Positions 35,503 through 48,472 of a stretch of DNA of 64,000 nt are shown here, piece after piece. The notes under the pieces were generated by a model. That model did not search any database and had not been told where the DNA came from. It was given only the letters and a program-made list of their open reading frames with translations. Source of the stretch: Cyrtodaria siliqua. Lineage: Eukaryota; Mollusca; Bivalvia; Adapedonta; Hiatellidae. The stretch's first letter is position 1, and each line of letters starts with the position of its first letter. The position numbers were made by a program, and so were the translations under genes. The stretch covers positions 1-64,000 of the forward strand of contig JAWPHD010008268.1 of the NCBI GenBank assembly GCA_037043455.1, read 5' to 3'.

Positions 35503-36321
35503 CCCCAACACTGAAAAGGGCGCATACATATTTTTATTGTATACCTTTACGTGTATGCGAACTGGTTTTAAAGTTTCTATAACCAAGAATTGATTTAATG
35601 AGTTCCCGGGTTTAACACCATCGTCAAGGTAAATTATTTGTTTTTGAATACCTACACTTGTGTTAAATAATGCTATATTTCATTTGAATCGTGTTTTACG
35701 TGATGTTTAGCAAATGTTTAGCACATGGAGAGGCCATATGTGACGGTCGAGATGTTAAGGTAGAGGCAGACCACCCCATTTTTCCTGGGTAGAGCCAATA
35801 CCGTATTCATCCCACCATCCGGAAGAATCCTATTAACCTATTTTAAGCATACTAATTATGAAGAATTGTATAATTGCTTTCAAATATACAGGAGCAGCGG
35901 ATTTAACGGAGGTTTGGGATGATGTTCATCGTGATACTTATTATTTTTTAATTGTAGATAAAAACAGAAATGTAATTTATTTCCATGTTAATATGTATAC
36001 TATTTTTATCACTGATATAATAATTAAACAAATGCAATGTATGTTAAAAAAAAACCATCTATACATTGCTTAGGCTCCAGTATTTATGAAACTATTCACT
36101 TACATCATTAACGATGCGAAACAATTAATTTCATTATACAAGTGAGATTACATTCGCCTTATATCCAGTTCCGTGAATCCAGTTATAAAGTAATAAATAT
36201 TAAACCTGTAAGAAGGCCACCAACTATACTAATATTGTTATATGTTATTTAAACTCAGCTGTCATGCATAACCAAAAACATTGGCAACAGAATATATAGA
36301 TGTTTTGAAAGATTCACTTAC

Positions 36322-36448
36322 ATCCACCGTTTCCGCCTTGCTGGGCGCCGTAACCACCGTATCCACCGCCGAATCCACCGAAATAATTGGCGGAGGCCAG
36401 ACCGAGGACTGCCATGAGGGCGAGGACGGCGATGATGCAAGCTTTCAT
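36322..36448 (-). CDS. Gly-rich secreted peptide gene, copy 4, coding exon
   Basis: Intact copy, ATG at 36448, exon 36322-36456, acceptor TTTTCAG and donor GTAAGT. The mature region carries the Phe variant (GGFGGGYGGYG) with AQQ. The surrounding DNA is almost identical to copy 2, so 2 and 4 derive from a recent duplication of a multi-kilobase block. Confidence 0.72.
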
Positions 36449-37198
36449 TATTATGTCTGAAAAGAAAACCGGCGAATATAGGTTAATTTTTTCACAGCCA
36501 AATTATTTATGATTTACCTCAATGTTCACACTTTTCAAATCATGTTTCATCTAGTAAGCAATATATTAATTTACAGTTTCACAATTACTAAAACCCAGTT
36601 TCATCCCAACCAAGAGTCATCGATGGCCATGCATGCTCATGTATATTAACTCCAGAATGTTTGAATTAAATCAGTGTTTTATTTAAAAGTTGAATGTTGA
36701 ATTCCACGACGTCAGCAGCGTTTGCTCATAATAACAGCACTCATATGTTTGACCATGCCTGTGTATACGTCTTTGCCCATTTGCATAATGCAACGCGTGT
36801 ACAGAATAACCACACCCGTTTAAACAATAACTGAACGATTTAATTGTTTCCGAAACATGCGAATCAAATTATATTTACATTGTGTTCTCGTAGCTTTAGT
36901 ACCAACAATATCGTGCCTTTGGAGATTGATTCGATAACAATTTTGCAAGAGAGACAACTGCCGTCGGCGTATTTTCAAACATTAGAATAACCATTTTCTA
37001 TTGAGACACACTGGACCCGTGCGCAGTAGCTCCGCTTCCTCTAAGTTTTATTTAAAGTTAGACCTATTTTTTTAACAAAATATATCAAGTGAATACAAAT
37101 ATATACAATTAACCGTCAATAACGCGTCTATTTTGTTACGTATATATACTACCACTTATTAAGTTTCATGCATTCAAAATGAAAGCATTTCGACTTAC

Positions 37199-37259
37199 CG
37201 TGTGGTGTTCGAAGTCAGCAAACTGAGATACCTCAATGGCTCTTCTCATCGTATTTATA
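37199..37259 (-). promoter_or_regulatory. TATA box and non-coding exon 1, gene copy 4
   Basis: TATAAATA at 37252-37259; exon ends CACACG at 37199 with donor GTAAGT; intron 1 about 742 bp. Confidence 0.6.
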
Positions 37260-37876
37260 TTAAATAACCCGGAAGCAAAACATGTTTGAACTCAGGCGCG
37301 CGATGACCCGGAAGCACATGCTGCGCGCGACGACCCGGAAGCTAAGGTGTGGAAATAGATGTAATATGTCTCGACAGCCGTTATGTACAATGATATTGTC
37401 ACTTCAGACCGCCATATCCATTTGAAGGTTGATGTGTATTCCTATTGTTGACAAAAGTCAAACAATTTGAACAAGTTTGAACCTTAAGCATTACTGTTTT
37501 TAATTAAAGAAACTAACCACCAAATAACGGTAAAAATGCACCACGAAACCGTTTATCAAAACTCTAGGCAGGTGTTCAGGTCATGTAATAATGTATATGT
37601 GCCGATTCAAAGTAAAGGTTTATTCAAGGGTTTTTAAAATGCCCGTGATTGAATATGCGCAAAATGAATTTTGAGCTGGTAACTCTTAATTCGGCACTTT
37701 ATTTGGGGTTTTGTCTGGCTGGTTATAGTAGTATATATTTTGTCCATAGAGTTTGGGCTCTCGAAAAAGGTAAATAATAATTTATATATCTCGTCGTCGG
37801 TAGATTAAGAAACGGTGAACCATTGTTGTTAAGTTGCCTGTTGATGGCGGGATAGCTTCTTTCAGGTTGTAAACTT

Positions 37877-38690
37877 GCACTGTTGTGTACATACCGGGTA
37901 TACAGATTGCCGACACTGTTGTGTACATACCGAGTATACAGATTGCCGACACTGTTGTGTACATACCGGGTATACAGATTTCCGACACTGTTGTGTACGT
38001 ACCGGGTATACAGATTGCCGACACTGTTGTATACATACCGGGTATACAGATTGTCGACACTGTTGTGTACGTACCGAGTATACAGACTGCCGACACTGTT
38101 GTGTACGTATCGCGTATACAGATTGCCGACACTGTTGTTATGTACCAGGTATACAGATTGCCGACACTGTTGACAGATTGCCGACACTGTTGTGTACATA
38201 CCGGGTATACAGATTGTCGACACTGTTGTGAACGTATCGAGTATACAGATTGCCGACACTGTTGTGTACATATCGAGTATACAGATTGCCGACACTGTTG
38301 TGTACGTATCGAGTATACAGATTGCCGACACTGTTGTGTACATACCGAGTATACAGATTGTCGACACTGTTGTGTACGTACCGGGTATACAGATTGCCGA
38401 CACTGTTGTGTACATATCGAGTATACAGATTGTCGACACTGTTGTGTACATACCGGGTATACAGATTGCCGACACTGTTGTGTACATATCGAGTATACAG
38501 ATTGTCGACACTGTTGTGTACGTACCGAGTATACAGATTGTCGACACTGTTGTGTACGTATCACGTATACAGATTGCCGACACTGTTGTGTACATATCGA
38601 GTATACAGATTGTCGACACTGTTGTGTACGTACCGAGTATACAGATTGTCGACACTGTTGTGTACGTATCGCGTATACAGATTGCCGATT
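37877..38690. repeat. 36-bp minisatellite, 23 copies, unit 4
   Basis: The largest array: about 23 copies including one truncated (near 38161-38175). ACATA/ACGTA and GCCGAC/GTCGAC variants alternate, suggesting a higher-order pattern. Long frames (up to about 340 codons) are spurious. Confidence 0.9.
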
Positions 38691-38714
38691 TTGTTTTAAG
38701 TATACATGTATGCA

Positions 38715-38840
38715 GAGTGCCTTCTTTGAGAATTCTTACGGATGGCGGGAATTATACATTAATGGTTCTACCAAGGAACAATGGGCTGTCTGCCTCTACC
38801 ACAAAATAATCGACCGTCATATATTGCCTAAAATGACGTA
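38715..38840 (+). mobile_element. SINE-like core copy, unit 4
   Basis: Core after the 23-copy array, partly deleted (TTGAGAATTCTTACGGATGG, then AATCGACCGTCATATATTGC). Confidence 0.5.
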
Positions 38841-40437
38841 TACAGATTTCCGCCTTCTTTTGACAACATACTGGTACAAATATGAAGTGTTTTATGTAAT
38901 ATACGGGAATTCAGGTTGACTTGTTTGAAAACGTATGCATATACATCTATACATATTGCATTTGTTTAAGGAAGCGGTTTATCAAAACTCTATCCAGGTG
39001 TTCAGGTTATATAATAATGTGGATGTGCCAATTAAAGGTATAAATTTATTAGCGCGTCCTTAAAACATCAGTGATTGAATATGCGTAAATGAATTATGAA
39101 TTGGTAACTCCAGTTTTGGGGTTTCGCTTAGCTGGTTTAAGCCGTATATATTGTGTATATAGAATGGATTCTCAAAATATGCAAGTTACATACATATATA
39201 TAGGTTTAAAAACGGATAGCTACTTTAAAATGACGGGAATATTGCCTTCGTTGTAAATAAACGGGCTTACGGGTTTCTTTTCTAGTATTTTATTTATTAG
39301 AATTTAAATGTACAACGTTTGGTTAGATTACTGAGGTGTGAAATACAGAGCTCAAATATAGATTCTGTCTACTGGGTACTCGTCCAATAGATTCATTATG
39401 GTACTTAAGACTGTTAAGTAACCTCATACTATTTCAACTTATACATCAAAATATAGAAAGTATACCAATGATGTACATGATGTGTATCCACAACTGATTA
39501 ACTGGTTGCCATATTAGTTTCCCCTTTTTATCATATTTACGCAATACATGTACAAGTTATATCTAAAACTGATGCTTGCAACGTGGATGTGTTGTTAATA
39601 ATAGTATTTTACACTTGAAATTCAATACAAAGTCGAACTGGAAATGTAGCATAGCAACTGGAAACCTCCCACAAAACAACAACAATGCTATCAGAAAAAA
39701 AAATGATGAAGAGTCGGACATTACAAATGTAAATGTGTTGACAATAGAGACACCGCTTTGGAACAGTCAGTGGCAACTAAAACACTCCCACATCATTAGT
39801 CGAAAATCTTGTTTTCAAAAGCAAAGCAGAAATTGCGTGAAAATACAAAGTAAACCGTTCTTCTTCAGTTATGATTAATGTTATAAAGGGCGTTAAGTTA
39901 TGATAGAAATATATTGGAATGGAAAAAAAACAGGGCATTTATTACTTCACATTGTTATTTTCACGTGTTGTGTTCTATTGCGAAATTCAAATATCATTCA
40001 CGTATCAAAATTCAATAATACTAGTTATGTAATCTTCCATTCCTTAAATGATATGTTATGTGCATCATTAGACTGGTTGTGTATATTTTAAGAACACATT
40101 GAATGGTCATGTGGACGTTGACTAGTCATGTACACGTTGACTGGTCATGTACACGTTGACTGATTATCATGTGTTATGATTCCTGGACACGCTGATATTC
40201 TCGCAGTCTACAAAAGCAGATAAAACACGACATAAGTAAATTAAAATTTAGAAATTGCTCTAAAACTTTAATATCCAATTCATTAGGTTAAACCTCAGCG
40301 ATGATAGCCTCACAAGTGTAATAATTGTGTTATTATGTTGTATTGCCAAACTAATACAATAAGTCAGTTTTAGACCTATACGCTGAACTAAACTGCATGT
40401 TATTTAACGGCTCATCAACATAGTATAGGTTATTTAG

Positions 40438-40558
40438 AGCCGTCCCAGAGAGAGAGGAATTATTAATTCTTATGGATGTTTTACATGTTCGTCGGATAGA
40501 TGTGTCCATCCGACGGACGAGGTTGTCTTGCCCAAGAACAACAGACGAAACTCAAAGG
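40438..40558 (-). mobile_element. tRNA-derived SINE-like element, distal part, unit 4
   Basis: Equivalent of 5645-5766, interrupted by the Polinton-like element at 40565; its head continues at 43014-43105. Confidence 0.5.
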
Positions 40559-41006
40559 CTTGAGAGTAGCATAGAAACTAGCGCTGCTAACGCAGTTTTC
40601 TCATCGGGGAGTTTTATGCAACGAGTCAATAAATTTGTTGGCCCCAACCAACAAATTTAAAACTCATTGCAACCCCGCCAGCACCGCTAGTTTCTATACT
40701 ACTTAGGAGAGCGCAAACTTTTTTTATTTCTACTTTCGGCGATTCTACTTTGGACGAAATTACCAAATCACACGACCTATAACGGCATCAACTCCGGGTC
40801 TTCTAGCAGTAGTATTTCTACATTTTGCAATATTGAACGAGTAACGGTAAGCAGGACGCAAGTGAGTTAGACAAGATTTTTCAGCTGGCATTAAAACAAG
40901 CATGTACAAGCACCAAGAATAATCTGACTATGATATATATGAGTGAAATCAAAAAATACGAGCAAGCATAGCAGCAGGAAAAAGATGGGGGAAAGATATC
41001 AAAGAA

Positions 41007-41459
41007 TTGCAAGACAAATTGAAAATCCTAGTAGCCCAAAGAAAGAAAAAAGAGGTATATAGTAGGACACTGAGAGCAAACATAGCAGCAGGAATGAGAT
41101 GGGGGCGAAACGTCCAAGAATTACAAATACAATCACACGGATTAGAAGAAATATTGAAAACCAAGAAAGACCAAATACTAGAAGCCCAAAATGATATCGA
41201 CGATACACAAGAAATGTCAGATGATAGTACAAATCAAAATTACACCAAAGATAGTACAGAAGATATTGAGGATGAATTGCGAAATAAGTTTGCGGATCTT
41301 TGGACGAACGTAAAACATGGTATGCAGAAACAGGAAGATCTGCATGAAATAGCAGACATATCTATACAGCTGGAAAAACTTGGATCCATAGCCGAAAAAG
41401 ATAAACATGAAATACTCGAATGGTTGAATAAAGTTTTTGTTGTGAATCAATACAGATAA
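41007..41459 (+). CDS. Element ORF, left arm, unit 4
   Basis: 150 residues, homologous to 6214-6636 but retaining the EDLHEIADISIQLEKLG segment that is missing there. Product unknown. Confidence 0.4.
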   Translation: MQDKLKILVAQRKKKEVYSRTLRANIAAGMRWGRNVQELQIQSHGLEEILKTKKDQILEAQNDIDDTQEMSDDSTNQNYTKDSTEDIEDELRNKFADLWTNVKHGMQKQEDLHEIADISIQLEKLGSIAEKDKHEILEWLNKVFVVNQYR

Positions 41460-41742
41460 TCACATATATTTTCATCGAAAGTAGAAGTTTAATCTAAACC
41501 TATATTATATACAATGAACTCAGAAAAAACTTCCAAAGAAAGTATCATGGAGATAGAAGGGAGCACCTTGGGGATTCGTTCGAGTAGATATCTAGCATAC
41601 TATATATATAGCAAAAGAAAATGCCTACGACAATAACCTGGTATCAGATATTTCAAAGGTAGACTACACAGAATGAAATAGTGGGAAAACATAACTGCAA
41701 TTTATCCCAGGGATAGAAAAGGCTTTCATCGATGATATATAT

Positions 41743-42170
41743 GAGCCGCAACACACGAAAACGTCCCTTCGGACGTTTAGACGACAACGTCATAAAGTAA
41801 CAATTTATGACGTCGGCAGGTAATCAATTAATTACTAATCAAATTTCTCGTCACTTCTGTGTTTTACCTAATTATTATATCATAGGGAATATGTTTTCTT
41901 ATATAAATAGTTGATGCTTTAGAAAATGGTAATTGTTTATGTTTTTTGATGTTATTTAATCAATGACGTCGTCCAAGACGCCGACGTCGACGTCAAAATT
42001 AACGGTGAGAACAATCTTTAATTTTCAAATTGAGATAAAATCCTTTTTAATCAAGATATCAACATAAAATAAACATTTTTTTAAAGAGAAAATCACCGTG
42101 TTTCATAAACATTAAAAAACATAAAATGTGAACATTTTGTCTGAAGGGTCGTTTTCGTGTCTTTCGGCTC
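41743..42170. mobile_element. TIR element nested in the Polinton-like element
   Basis: About 430 bp starting GAGCCGCAACACACGAAAAC and ending with the inverse (GTTTTCGTGTCTTTCGGCTC). Unit 1 shows the uninterrupted site (GATGATATATACTTATGTAT). No coding capacity: MITE. The flanks (TATAT / ATATG) suggest a short AT-type target, not resolvable exactly. Confidence 0.65.
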
Positions 42171-42349
42171 ATATGTATTTGGGTATCTAGGAAAAAATGA
42201 TGTTCAAGCAAAACAAGGAAAGGTTAACCGAAGGAAAACATTAGCAACATTCGTGTGGAAAACAATCGGACTCGGGCGAGACTATTGTAATGTCATATAT
42301 ACAACAATACACAACAAAAACTTTATTCAACCAATCAAGTATTTCATGT

Positions 42350-42775
42350 TTATCTTTTTTCTGCTATGGATCCAAGTTTTTCCAGCTGTATAGATATGTC
42401 TGCCATTTCATGCAGATCTTCCTTTTTCTGCATACCATGTTTTACTTTCGTCCAAAGATCCGCAAATCTATTTCGCAATTCATCCTCAATATCTTCTGTA
42501 CTATCTTCGGTGTCATTTTGATTTGTACTATAATCTGACATTTCATCTAATCCGTGTAATTGTTTTTGTAATTCTTTGACGTTTCTCCCCCATCTCATTC
42601 CTGCTGCTATTTTTGCTCTCAGTGTCCTACCTTCTGGGGACAGAACTTTTTTCTTTCTTTGGGCTACTAGGATTTTTAATTTGTCTTGCAATTCTTTGAT
42701 ATCTTTCCCCCATCTGTTTCCTGCTGTTACTAGTATGCTTGCTCGTAATTTTCTGATTTCACTCATATATAACAT
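42350..42775 (-). CDS. Element ORF, right arm, unit 4
   Basis: 141 residues, nearly identical to 7729-8208 but running out of frame near the C-terminus (an added T in the run at 42354-42360 changes the end). Confidence 0.4.
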   Translation of the reverse strand: MLYMSEIRKLRASILVTAGNRWGKDIKELQDKLKILVAQRKKKVLSPEGRTLRAKIAAGMRWGRNVKELQKQLHGLDEMSDYSTNQNDTEDSTEDIEDELRNRFADLWTKVKHGMQKKEDLHEMADISIQLEKLGSIAEKR

Positions 42776-43013
42776 AGTCAGATTATTCTTGGTGCTTGTA
42801 GCATGCTTGTTGTAATGTCAGATGAAAATATCTTCTCTAACTCAAATCGCCGAAAGTAGAAATAAAAAAAGATTGTGCTCTCCTAACTAGTATAGAAATT
42901 AGCGGTGCTGGCGGAGTTTTCTGAGGGTGTAGCAATGAGTTTTAAATTTGTTGGTTAAAACTCCCCGATGAGAAAACTGCGCCAGCACCGCTAGTTTCTA
43001 TACTACTCTTGAG

Positions 43014-43105
43014 ACCGGAGCCGGTTATTCCGTCTTCAAGTCCACCGAGCTATCTACTTGGCCACGCCAGCACCTGATCCATGGTCTATTCCAATTGATC
43101 TGTAT
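43014..43105 (-). mobile_element. tRNA-derived SINE-like element, head, unit 4
   Basis: Equivalent of 8446-8535, directly after the CTTGAG duplication. Confidence 0.45.
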
Positions 43106-43334
43106 ATATAACTATATGTTTCTCAAGTGCATACGGCACGTCGACACAAAAATAGGTCATATTGTGCTCAAAAACGGATGAAAGGTTAAGAAATGAAGTA
43201 GTAAATAAAAATTAATGTAAATATATAAAGATAAAACTATTTACAAATAAAGGATGATATGGTAGTAATATAAACGATGTATAAATGTAAATCAACAAAT
43301 GCCCGTCAACGGGTGCATAAACAAGTAAACAAGC

Positions 43335-43800
43335 CACCCCTGCGTTATAGTCTGTATCAAAGTTTGCATCTGCGGGTCGTCCTTAATAGCTCTCCTCAGA
43401 TATTCTAACCGTCGGTCTGCGACAAACAACTGTCAAACAACTGTCGTTTGACCGTATGTACGTGAAGGTCAAGTTCCTCAGTCAAATTTGGATACTTGTC
43501 TGGAAGTGATTGTCTTGACAAATAATCACTAATGGGCAAATCTTTCCCTCTAACATGATGCACTTCAATATTCTTCCTTTGAAGCTGCAACATCATACGC
43601 TGAAGGCGGGGTGGGACTACTGAAAGCGTTTTTTTCATGATAGCTTATATTGGTTTGTGATCTGAATGCACCCTAACTGGTCTTGCAAAAACTGGATGAA
43701 AGCGTTTACAGCCAAACAGTATAGCCAACATTTACTTTTCTATTTGTGCATACACTATTTCAGTTTGTGTCAGACTTTTAGACGCAAACGCTACCTGACA
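43335..43800 (-). pseudogene. Ty3/gypsy RNase H fragment, unit 4
   Basis: Open piece 43405-43638 reads VVPPRLQRMMLQLQRKNIEV, HVRGKDLPISDYLSRQSLPD; closest of the three copies to the usual gypsy consensus. Confidence 0.7.
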
Positions 43801-44225
43801 GGTTTTTCAGGTAAATGTTTTAATAATTGATAATGGATATCATCAGGACCAGCTGATGTATCATGAGCCTTTTTAAGGGATTCTCGAAGTTCTTTGAGAG
43901 TGAACAGTTTATTGTATTTCTCCAAATGTTTCGACTTGAAATTGAGGTCCTTCTATTCTTTTAGTTTCTTATACTGTATTTTATAAAATAAATTATGGTT
44001 GACAATTTTTCAGAAGAAGAGTTTTTAGAAAAAGTTTCTGCCGAAGTGTTTGTAATTTCTTTGACAGATGTAATATATTCATTATCAGTTTTAAGATGAC
44101 TTACACAACTAGAATTACATTTACCGTTTATTTTCCGGAACATGTCCCATGTCTTCTTAAGAGATGAGCGAGAGTTTAGCCTAGAGACATAATATCTCCA
44201 GGATTTCCTCTTGCAGAAGCCCGAG
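43801..44225 (-). pseudogene. Jockey-like LINE, 5' RT-linker fragment, unit 4
   Basis: Copy of 9236-9660 with the same junction to the gypsy fragment, so the junction predates the duplication of this spacer. Confidence 0.65.
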
Positions 44226-44264
44226 CAACAAGAGAATAAGATAGTACAAAGGTATTATGAACGT

Positions 44265-44780
44265 GAACATGACCATGGATCTAACGAAGTTTGTAAATCA
44301 CGTCACCATAGAAGTCAGGTTGTGGTAGTCCTTGTCGCAGAAGAGTTCTTAATTTACTTTTATATTGAGAAAGAAGATCCGGGTTATGATAATTAAATTT
44401 TGCAACGGTTTTACGAAGTTTATGGCAACGGTAGCCCTGATGGAGTAGCTTTTCAGTTATACAAAGATTACGAATATTAAAGGCCTCAACCCGAGTAAAA
44501 GCTCTAGATAAACGAATAAGTTGAGACACATAGACCCCATAAGAAGTTGCTCGGGAAACATCCCCATCTAAATAGGGATAATTAACAATATCAAAATTAA
44601 AATCATCTCTCTCCCCATAGATTTTGCTAATTATTTTTTTCAATTTCAATAGACAGATGTAAATCGAGAAAAGAAGCGTTAATATCCGAAATATTAGCTT
44701 TGTTAAGTTGAGGTTTTTTAGGATATATATTATTAACCGTAGTAAAACATAAAGGGTTGTCAATGTTAAATATGTCATGG
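44265..44780 (-). pseudogene. Retroelement C-terminal remnant, unit 4
   Basis: Longest open copy (165 codons, 44281-44778): GERDDFNFDIVNYPYLDGDV, SYGVYVSQLIRLSRAFTRV, then LLRQGLPQPDFYGDVIYKLR. The N-terminal third is frame-shifted filler. The resemblance is to the post-catalytic part of animal RT-containing ORFs; class uncertain. Confidence 0.5.
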
Positions 44781-45274
44781 GTTAACGGGTTACGGTAAAA
44801 CACTAACCCTAAGCTTAAGCCTTTGGTTTATTATACTCCCAGCAGCCACATTTTGTGAGCAATTTCGATACTCCTCTTGTGGTATAAATTAACGTCAATA
44901 ACATCACAATAAGGTACGCAATCGTGAAAACACGGCCAGTCCCGCCATTCTGCGGATCAGGCTGCAAAGCAGTGTACGAGATGTTTGACTGTAAGGTACG
45001 CTTTCCGACGTCATATGACGTAGTGAGTTATAAGCAGAATCTCAAACTCGTGATAAGTTAATTTTTGTATCTATTAAACTCGTTGCAAAAAGGATATGTA
45101 CGATAATCACACAATTTTCCGGTTTATAAAATATGTAATAAATGAGTACTCGTGTAAGACCCGCCATTGCTTCTGTATGGGAAGTACATACTGAACAAAT
45201 ACTTTAGTTTGTATTAACACGCATCCTTAAGCTTAATTACATTGTACTCAATAACATCATGCTACACAGGAAAA

Positions 45275-45645
45275 ATATATGTATGTGAAATTCACATAGT
45301 TTACATATGCGGCACATATGTAAACTATGTGAATTTCACATACATATATATTATCTCACGTATGTCTTTTATATGAATGTAAAACATATGCAATACATAG
45401 GAAAACAATTTTTAATAAATAACATTGAAACATAAACAGGTCGTTTTACCTTTTTCTACAATATTCTGCAAGAATTATATAAAAGCTTAGTTTTATTTAA
45501 TCTATGGTAGTTTCATATAAAATACATATGTGTACATTTCATATGTGCTACATGTGTATTATTTTAACATGAACAATACATGTGGTACATATGTGCTACG
45601 TATGTAACATTTACATATGTGGCTTATATGTAAATAACATGATGT
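45275..45645. repeat. CATATG-rich repeat block with palindrome, unit 4
   Basis: As in the other units, but 45285-45350 is a near-perfect hairpin: TATGTATGTGAAATTCACAT followed by AGTTTACATATG, a short loop GCGGCA, and the inverse sequence. Other units have only one arm. Confidence 0.65.
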
Positions 45646-46267
45646 AAATGCAAGTAACATGCAAATAATAAAAAAATAACACTCAGTTGCACACGTCACA
45701 ACATTTTTCCTATGTACAAAGAACTTCTATAACACAAAACCACTTCCTTGTTTTGATGTAGTGTTAAAAACCGTAACTAATGACATACAACACATACATC
45801 ACGTATACGGATTGGATATCAGAAACAACAGAATTGCCGACGTATGTTAATATGGTTTTATTTATTTGTTTGTATATTACATTTTTATTCAAGTCACAAA
45901 TATACAATCGCGAGTGAGCAAACATAAACAGAATAAATATAGAAATAAATATGCTTGTTGTATTGTAAATGTAGGTGATGATCAAATATGGCGAAGATGG
46001 ATCTTTGCTGCTGTTTTGTATAAGGCTGGCAGACAGACGCACGAACATCAACATTGTCTCAACACCCTGTGGAAACAATAATAGTAATTAGTGTACGTAC
46101 AATACAAAAGCAAAATTATAAAGTGTGATAGAAAATCGTTTAAACAATTGCAGTTATGCCACACGTCCGCATGAATACTTGAAGTTGTTTTATTAAATTT
46201 AAATTTAATTTACCACAATACTGGTGTCAACGAATGAGTTAAACAGCTTTTTAATGTGCACCATTTC

Positions 46268-46430
46268 TAACCCTATAAACGGATTAGTATGAACCAGCTA
46301 AAGTTGAGTCGAGTCCATTTTACCCTATAACGGATTTAGTATGAACCAGCCAAAGTTGAGTCGAGTCCATTTTACCCTATAACCGATTTAGTATGAACCA
46401 GCTAAAGTTGAGTCGAGTCCAGTATACCCA
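46268..46430. repeat. Local triplication of about 58 bp, unit 4
   Basis: Three copies of a unit containing GATTTAGTATGAACCAGC, TAAAGTTGAGTCGAGTCCA, TTTTACCCTATAA. Other units have one copy. Confidence 0.75.
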
Positions 46431-47365
46431 ATGAAGGGGTGAAAGGGTCATCTTAAAGTTGCATGTACTACACAATGCAAAATAATATATGTGTATCAGT
46501 TCAGCGGAGAAGCCCATTTGTGAAACAGTTCTTGTTTGTTTGCTAAACAGTTCAGTGTAAGCATAGAGTCGAAATTTCGAAAATGTTCATCAGTGATCCA
46601 GTAAAACTTATTAATACGCTTCTTATACATACAACCACAAAATCGAATAGAAATGGGCAATTTTCCTCTACTTATAATGCCCGTTTTCATCAAAAAGGGA
46701 GGGATTACTTCTTATTATAGGAAATACATTCGACTACACGTCGAAGGCTTACATATAATTAGTGGTGGTAAACCTGTATATCGACGCATCGGTATGTTCA
46801 AAATCTTGACATTCTTTAAGCCTGAAGGTAACGGCACAAAAAACTGTGCACTGTTGCTTAGCTGTTGCTATGTAAACAATAAAGCCATTAACCACATGAG
46901 CTGGTGTATACTTTGTGTTGCATAATTGTTATTTACGATACACATGAAGGTTTTATCACTGCTTTCATGTAACTAAACTATAGATGGAGCAATTCTATAG
47001 ATGGAGCAATTGGCTACATGACCCGGCACAACTGTGATGATAACTTTGATTTAATGCAAATTCGTTTTTAGCAGGAATCGAAGTCGTCTGACGCTAGGAT
47101 GACGTAACCAATCTGGAAACCTTCGAGTTACTTTCAAGTTATGCTTCGAAGAAGTGCACGAGATGCTGCGAATGCTGGCAAACTCTATAGGCAATGTTCT
47201 TCCATTTAAAGCCTTTTTTTTGTTGTTTGATGTATAACATAATTCTGTATAGATGTGTGTATGTTATTGGAAAGAAACTATGTTTTAATCAAATGCGCCC
47301 AGCAAATGGCGTGTGTGTTATTTAGTCACTATCTACAAATAATGTCAGCTACTTACATGTACGGT

Positions 47366-47479
47366 TTATCGGCCGGTGGATGCGGCGGAAGCGTTCACAA
47401 TGGTGATGGTACTTCCGGTTGCGGGGGTGGCTGATTTATTGAGGAACAGCATGCAGACCAAGAACAGCAGCGCCAACAT
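47366..47479 (-). CDS. Conserved downstream exon candidate, unit 5
   Basis: The 37-residue frame is unchanged, while the sequence just upstream of the putative acceptor has diverged (Pro to Arg and Lys-Asn to Thr-Ile in the open frame). This contrast supports the exon boundary at about 47487. Confidence 0.45.
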   Translation of the reverse strand: MLALLFLVCMLFLNKSATPATGSTITIVNASAASTGR

Positions 47480-47724
47480 CCCCAACACTGAAAAGGGAGC
47501 ATACATATTGATTGTGTACACCTTTACGTGTATGCGAACTCGTTTTAAAGTTTCTATAACCAATAATTGATTTAATGAGTTCCCGGGTCTAACACCATCG
47601 TCAAGTCAAATTATTTGTTTTTGATTACTTACACTTGTGTTAAATAATTTACGTCATTTTTAGCACATGTTAGGCCATATGTGACGGTGAGATGTCGAGG
47701 TAGAGGCAGATCACCCCATTTGTC

Positions 47725-47872
47725 CTGGGTAGAGCCAGTATCGTATACCTCCCACCATCCCTAGGTAGAGCCAGTACCGTATACCTCCCACCATCCCTGG
47801 GTAGAGCCAGTACCGTATACCTCCCACCATCCCTGGGTAGAGCCAGTACCGTATACCTCCCAACATCCGGAA
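47725..47872. repeat. 36-bp minisatellite within SINE-like core, unit 5
   Basis: Four copies of the same unit as at 960-1165, in the same position of the truncated fifth unit. Confidence 0.8.
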
Positions 47873-48472
47873 GAATCCTATTAGCCTGTTTTAACCATAC
47901 TAATTATGAAGATTTGTATATTAATTGCTTTCAAATATACAACAGCAGCGGATTTAACGGAGGTTTGGGATGATGTTCATCGTGATACTTATTACTTTTT
48001 TTAATTGTAGATAAAAACATAAATGTAGTATATTTCCATGTGAATATGTATACTATTCTTATCACTAATATAATGCTTAAACAAATGCAATATATGCAGA
48101 ACTAACTGGTGGCCGGCAGTTTTTAAAAAAATCAAGATGGTCGAGCGTCCCTTTTAATGTTTTGCTTTTCGTATATGAACAGATTTAAAATATTTATGCC
48201 GTATAGTATGTAACATCTATACAATTCGTTAGGCGCCAGTTTTATGAAACTATTCACTTACATCATTAACGACCCAAAAAATGAATTTCATTATACAGGT
48301 GAGAATTGCATTCGCCTTATATTCAGTTCCGTGAATCCAGTTCTAAATTAATAATTATGAAACCTGTAAGAAGTCCACCAACTGAAATACTATATTATAT
48401 GTTATTTAAACACAGCTGTCATGTATAACCAAAAACATTCTCAACAGAATATGTTTTGAAAGATCCACGTAC

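Larger units (their letters stand above)
40565..43007. mobile_element. Polinton-like terminal-inverted-repeat element, unit 4
   Basis: Same insertion as 5773-8439, with CTTGAG on both sides (40559-40564, 43008-43013). Compared with unit 1 it has lost the central loop and most of the ORF equivalent to 7354-7674, and has gained a roughly 430-bp TIR element at 41743-42170. About 2.44 kb. Confidence 0.65.
34990..46787. repeat. Segmental tandem repeat, unit 4
   Basis: Fourth unit, about 11.8 kb. The gene part matches unit 2, while the distal spacer (about 39.4-45.7 kb, Polinton-like element included) matches unit 1. It carries 23 copies of the 36-bp repeat and a unit-specific palindrome near 45280-45350. 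The spacer at 38840-40430 has no supported gene. Confidence 0.85.

Noticed and set aside
37885..38919. Long open frames (up to 344 codons) on both strands across the 36-bp arrays, also at 3360-4059 and 15196-15889
   Set aside because: All frames on both strands are open because the period is 36 and the unit has no stops; copy number varies freely and there are no splice or start signals. Not genes.
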